64,000 nt of DNA from Lachnospiraceae bacterium GAM79 (GTDB taxonomy: Bacteria; Bacillota; Clostridia; Lachnospirales; Lachnospiraceae). Shown here one piece after another: positions 60,839 to 64,000 of the stretch. Made by a program: the position numbers and the translations under genes. The DNA lies in assembly GCA_020735665.1 (NCBI GenBank), contig CP085928.1:2712501-2776500 (forward strand), given 5' to 3'. The notes below the pieces were generated by a model. It made no database searches. It saw only the letters and a program-made list of their open reading frames with translations, and had not been told where the DNA came from. Numbering within the stretch: the first letter of the stretch is position 1; every line of letters starts with the position of its first letter.

Positions 60839-61384
60839 TTAGTTCTCCATCTGTTTTCCGAGAAAATTAGCAGCAATGATCGCGGTTTTTTGTTCTGTTT
60901 CACCGAAACGCATTTTGTCATCCTTACTCAACACAATGACTGCACCGATCGCGTCGCCCTCACAAATGATTGTCTGAATTACCTGACCTGCATATGCAGT
61001 ATCATCTGAAGTGATATTGACATATCGTGTATCACCATGTCGGGCAATAATATTTTCTCGATCGTTAATGACTTCCTCCAGATCTTTGTGGATTGCTTTG
61101 CCTACCAGATCTTTCTTGGGCATTCCGGCGACAGCAATGATCTGATCACGATCGGCGACACAGACCGGACAACCAAGGATCTGTGAGATGGAATCCACAT
61201 ACTGTTGAGCAAAGGTTCCGAGCTCTCCAAGCGGGGAATATTTTTTTATGATAACTTCGCCGTCTTTTCCGGTAAAGATTTCGAGTGGGTCGCCTTCCCG
61301 GATACGGAGCACGCGGCGGATCTCTTTTGGAACAACGATCCGGCCAAGATCGTCGATACGTCTGACAATTCCAGTGGGTCTCAT
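60839..61384 (-). CDS. spoVT: Stage V sporulation protein T (AbrB-family regulator)
   Basis: 181 residues from ATG 61384 (MRPTGIVRRIDDLGR), preferred because GGAGG lies upstream and the start then matches B. subtilis SpoVT. The N-terminal AbrB swapped-hairpin domain (PKEIRRVLRIREGDPLEIF) is followed by a C-terminal GAF domain (about 55-180). It modulates sigma-G dependent genes in the forespore. Confidence 0.95.
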   Translation of the reverse strand: MRPTGIVRRIDDLGRIVVPKEIRRVLRIREGDPLEIFTGKDGEVIIKKYSPLGELGTFAQQYVDSISQILGCPVCVADRDQIIAVAGMPKKDLVGKAIHKDLEEVINDRENIIARHGDTRYVNITSDDTAYAGQVIQTIICEGDAIGAVIVLSKDDKMRFGETEQKTAIIAANFLGKQMEN

Positions 61385-61599
61385 ACTTGTATTTTCCTCC
61401 AATGTCATATTTTGTAAGAATGTCTTAACTGTTCAGTTATGATACATTCTCTTTTGCTAAGTTTTAGCTTTGTAGTTAGTATGTGGCAAATATGTGGATT
61501 TATGCATTTGCGAAGATACTTAAGCAGCAAAGCTATTATTATAAATAATATATAATAATATAAAATTATTTTTTTATATGCTTGGTACAGATATCAGGA

Positions 61600-61692
61600 T
61601 TACGTCATAATTTAAGCAGTGTGAATGACCATCTGTCAAAACCTATCAATATCGGCAAGATGGAAGAACTGTTTGTTGAGATATGGAATTGA
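61600..61692 (+). pseudogene. Remnant of a receiver (CheY-like) domain
   Basis: In frame, 61621-61692 reads VNDHLSKPINIGKMEELFVE before a TGA. This is the typical last helix region of receiver domains (the sequence before SKPI and the helix after it). Nothing upstream continues as a receiver and there is no start. It is probably the tail of a lost hybrid kinase or response-regulator gene. Confidence 0.6.
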
Positions 61693-61780
61693 GAACATGT
61701 TCTACTGCAGAAATAAGCTTCATATATTGTTCTAACAGACTTAAGAAAGCTTCTGAAGGCTTTTGGCGGAAGGGTGGAGC

Positions 61781-62059
61781 ATGGAGAAAACGCAGAATAC
61801 TACGAGCGGGCATAAGCTTATTATGGATGCAAGAAAGGAGGCCAGAATAACCGGAGTGGAGAAGGTCATCTCATTTGAGCCGGATCTGGTATTCCTGATC
61901 ACTGAAGCAGGCAAGATGAAAATAACCGGAAAAGATATGCATATGACGAATCTGGATATTGAGAAGGGGCTGCTTGATCTGACAGGTAAGGTTGACTGTA
62001 TCTGTTATATGACGGATAAAGAGAACGGAACATTTTCAATTAAGAGGCTGTTCAAATAA
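61781..62059 (+). CDS. yabP: Sporulation protein YabP
   Basis: 92 residues from ATG 61781 (MEKTQNTTSGHKL), preceded by AGGGTGG. YabP features are visible: ITGVEKVISFEPDLVFLITEAG and DIEKGLLDLTGKVDCICY. YabP and YabQ are mother-cell proteins needed for the spore cortex in B. subtilis. A CATATATT (61721-61728) resembles a sigma-E -10, but no good -35 is seen. Confidence 0.92.
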   Translation: MEKTQNTTSGHKLIMDARKEARITGVEKVISFEPDLVFLITEAGKMKITGKDMHMTNLDIEKGLLDLTGKVDCICYMTDKENGTFSIKRLFK

Positions 62060-62439
62060 TGACAGAGATGTTGGAGCAGCAGTCAACAGCCTTTGCAGTA
62101 TGCGTATTATTCGGGGTCGGGATAGGATTTATCATAGGCTTGTTTAATGCTTTTAAAAAAGTGATAAATATAAAAGACGCTTGGGTTGGCTTTATAGATC
62201 TCCTTTTTTGGCTGGTATTATGTGCGGCAGTGATTTGGACGACATTTACCTATAACAGCGGCGTGATACGTTTGTATATTTTTTTAGGATTTTTTTCTGG
62301 AATCGGGCTGTATTTTTCTACTATAAATTGGGCTGTTTCCAGACTCTTGAACTATATATTGTGTGAGTTGAAAAAGGGGTTGAGAAAAGTGATTTTTCGG
62401 GCAAAAATGCTTGTTGACATAATTTGTTCGAGAAGGTAA
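62059..62439 (+). CDS. yabQ: Spore cortex biosynthesis protein YabQ
   Basis: 126 residues. Three or more membrane helices (FAVCVLFGVGIGFIIGLFNAF; FIDLLFWLVLCAAVIWTTF; LYIFLGFFSGIGLYFSTINW) are followed by a basic C-terminal tail. Its ATG shares one base with the yabP stop, so the two are coupled. The order yabP-yabQ-divIC is the conserved Firmicute order. Confidence 0.9.
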   Translation: MTEMLEQQSTAFAVCVLFGVGIGFIIGLFNAFKKVINIKDAWVGFIDLLFWLVLCAAVIWTTFTYNSGVIRLYIFLGFFSGIGLYFSTINWAVSRLLNYILCELKKGLRKVIFRAKMLVDIICSRR

Positions 62440-62525
62440 AATTATGTCAATACACTTCGAAAGCACTGTTTTTTTAGGAAAACAATGCATCGAAAAAAAG
62501 AAGCCGGACAATAGGGGAATGGATC

Positions 62526-62825
62526 ATGGGTAGAACAAATACCAGAAGAAAACAATCAAAGATATGTACAGCGATCATTATTGTTTCGCTTTTGCTGTTA
62601 GCAGTGATCGTGGTAGTAAAATCTATCTCACTTCGTGAACAGAAAGCAGAATTAAAGGTTCAGGCAGCAGAGATCTCAGCACAGATTGAAGAAGCACAAG
62701 ATGAACATAAGAAGCTGGAAGAAAAAGAAGAATATATGAAGACGAAAAAGTACGTTGAGGAAGTAGCCAGAAATCAGCTCGGTCTGGTATATCCTGACGA
62801 AATAGTGATTCGTCCGAAGGAATAA
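62526..62825 (+). CDS. divIC: Septum formation initiator DivIC/FtsB family
   Basis: 99 residues: a basic N-terminus, one membrane helix (TAIIIVSLLLLAVIVVVKSI, about 15-34), then a coiled coil (LREQKAELKVQAAEISAQIE) and the conserved end YVEEVARNQLGLVYPDE. It acts with FtsL and DivIB at the division septum. It follows yabQ as in B. subtilis. Confidence 0.92.
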   Translation: MGRTNTRRKQSKICTAIIIVSLLLLAVIVVVKSISLREQKAELKVQAAEISAQIEEAQDEHKKLEEKEEYMKTKKYVEEVARNQLGLVYPDEIVIRPKE

Positions 62826-62867
62826 GTACATAAAAGAGCCGGAAAAATAAAAAATAGTCAGAATAAA

Positions 62868-62901
62868 GCGATTGCTGTTTTCAGCATTCGCTTTTTTTTT
62901 A
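62868..62901 (+). terminator. Intrinsic terminator between divIC and spoIIE
   Basis: GCGATTGCTG-TTTT-CAGCATTCGC followed by at least nine T. It separates the vegetative divIC from sporulation-specific spoIIE. Confidence 0.9.
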
Positions 62902-62955
62902 CGTGTTATCTCCGTATAATGTCTGACACTTAAGGCGAAAAGGGAGGACACATAT

Positions 62956-64000
62956 ATGAATGAAAAAAAAGTGAATCGTATGCTGTTATATCTGATCGGA
63001 TTTCTATGCGGACATTCTGCGATCGTTGGTATGCATCCGTTTATGGTTCCGATGCTTATTGCAGTTTATTATATGAGACAGAGTACGTTCGGTCTGTTCA
63101 CAGCAATGCTTTTTGGCGGGGCGGCGTTATATGGCGGACCGGGTTGGAACACGGAACAGATATTCCGGATGGGACCGTATGTGATGGGAATGGGTGAAAA
63201 CTCTGCTGCGTATTTCTTGATAAAATACAGTGTGATCCTGGTGGCTGTTCTGGTCTGCATGAACCTGGAAGGTGGATTGAAATGCAGGCGATCGGGAGGA
63301 ACTCGTACATATCTGATACTTGCCGGAAGCTGTGGATTAATAATATTCGTCTGGTCGTTTATATGTGGTATGTACATTTTCGGTATGCAGGATGCGGTGC
63401 TTATGGCTTTATTTGAAACAGTGATATCTGTCGGAACGATACCTGTATTTCAGACAGGAACACAGGTTTTGTTGTTACAGAAAAGAGAGAGAGATAAGTA
63501 CAATGAGGAATTGCTGGGGGTTCTTGTTCTGACTGCTGTCTGTATGTGGGGAATGCCATATATGATCGGTAGGGCAGTGAGCTGGCTGTTAATGTGTAGT
63601 CTTTATGTGTCGTGGTATACACTTCACAGGTTTGGTGCAGGTTACGGAATGGCTGTCACAGGCGTATGCGGATTCATTGCGGCGGTTAAGAGCGGAAGAC
63701 CGGAATTAGTCGGTGGATTTTTTATATTTGCAATATTGATCCTTGCAGGGCGCGCACTTTCGGATAAAAGAAAAATGGGAACCATTATGGCGGTAACTGT
63801 AGCCTGTATTCTGACGGGACTTATGTATGATGATTATTTCCTGACATTTGATGGAATCAAAAGTGTGGGAAGTGCGCTGCTGATCTTTGCGGCGACCCCC
63901 AAATGGTTGCTTACGGTTCAGGATGGATGGATTCAGTCACAGTATAATCTTCAGACGGCGACTGAGATGAACCGTATCACAGCAGAGAAGATACGGGAAT
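62956..64000 (+). CDS. spoIIE: Stage II sporulation protein E, N-terminal part (runs off the window)
   Basis: An open frame of 348 codons from ATG 62956 (MNEKKVNRMLLYLIGFLCG), preceded by AGGGAGGA, with no stop before the end. At least nine hydrophobic segments match the membrane domain of SpoIIE (about 330 residues in B. subtilis). The PP2C phosphatase domain that dephosphorylates SpoIIAA should follow outside the window. The position after divIC is the conserved location of spoIIE. The last visible residues (LQTATEMNRITAEKIRE) would start the central helical domain. Confidence 0.88.
   Translation, partial: MNEKKVNRMLLYLIGFLCGHSAIVGMHPFMVPMLIAVYYMRQSTFGLFTAMLFGGAALYGGPGWNTEQIFRMGPYVMGMGENSAAYFLIKYSVILVAVLVCMNLEGGLKCRRSGGTRTYLILAGSCGLIIFVWSFICGMYIFGMQDAVLMALFETVISVGTIPVFQTGTQVLLLQKRERDKYNEELLGVLVLTAVCMWGMPYMIGRAVSWLLMCSLYVSWYTLHRFGAGYGMAVTGVCGFIAAVKSGRPELVGGFFIFAILILAGRALSDKRKMGTIMAVTVACILTGLMYDDYFLTFDGIKSVGSALLIFAATPKWLLTVQDGWIQSQYNLQTATEMNRITAEKIRE

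Noticed and set aside
61690-61702. LexA-like box GAACATGTTC upstream of yabP
   Set aside because: The Gram-positive SOS box needs GAAC-N4-GTTC; here the spacer is only 2 nt. The gene is sporulation-specific.

Overview
The window is chromosomal DNA of a spore-forming, anaerobic, low-to-mid GC Gram-positive bacterium. The evidence is a set of sporulation genes (spoIIID, spoVT, yabP, yabQ, spoIIE, a CotF-type coat protein), a T-box leader, strong AGGAGG ribosome sites, a group B [FeFe] hydrogenase, ECF transport and surface proteins with Fn3 repeats. Together these fit a gut or rumen Lachnospiraceae; the genus cannot be fixed from sequence alone.

Layout. 1-4495: a giant SMC-like ATPase of the MukB/MksB/JetC type, probably the last gene of a Wadjet-like cluster whose other genes lie upstream of the window. 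4947-6605: alanine aminotransferase AlaA behind an alanine-type T-box leader. 6850-7600: a transcription unit with consensus promoter and terminator but no convincing protein. 7825-14561: a membrane protein, a zinc-ribbon protein, malic enzyme, methylglyoxal synthase, an XRE regulator with a palindromic operator, a LytTR/AgrC-like two-component pair, and YlmH. 14680-15920: a 120-nt small RNA, an AT-rich stretch, an unusual C-tract hairpin and a small ORF. 16493-24570: a LanC-like protein, a divergent MerR/MATE efflux pair, a YARHG protein, an arginase-like protein, repeat arrays, a DUF4143 ATPase and spoIIID. 24779-31211: a lipoprotein, an SbcD/YhaN-like nuclease pair and an Rpn nuclease. 31722-36889 (minus strand): prs, a DnaC-like helicase loader, a DnaD-type protein and murC. 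37115-43736: a possible Pho-controlled small RNA, a YwaF-like membrane protein, the hydrogenase, an anion permease, an acyl-CoA synthetase and a thioesterase. 44301-51837: a putative surface-capture plus ECF uptake operon in which the intrinsic-factor/transcobalamin fold appears split over two proteins, followed by EcfT and a fused EcfA-EcfA'-S protein. 51872-58965: a hybrid kinase with a stand-alone receiver, YbaK, a glycosyltransferase, two overlapping micro-genes and serine acetyltransferase. 59414-64000: rqcP, cotF-like, hup and spoVT on the minus strand, then yabP-yabQ-divIC-spoIIE on the plus strand. This is a rearranged version of the B. subtilis spoVT-yabO-yabP-yabQ-divIC-spoIIE locus; spoIIE runs off the end.

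The most unusual feature of the window is a set of about fifteen dispersed intergenic hairpin elements in two families (A and B). Each has a conserved, internally folded core of about 100 nt and long arms (18 to about 45 bp) that pair almost perfectly but differ in sequence at every locus. They sit at the 3' ends of genes, often merged with terminators. One locus (26408-26890) shows pieces of one element in the arms of another, which suggests that the arms arise by inverted duplication of whatever sequence lay beside the core.

No rRNA, tRNA, CRISPR array or classical insertion sequence was seen. All assignments come from reading the sequence by eye; no database search was run.
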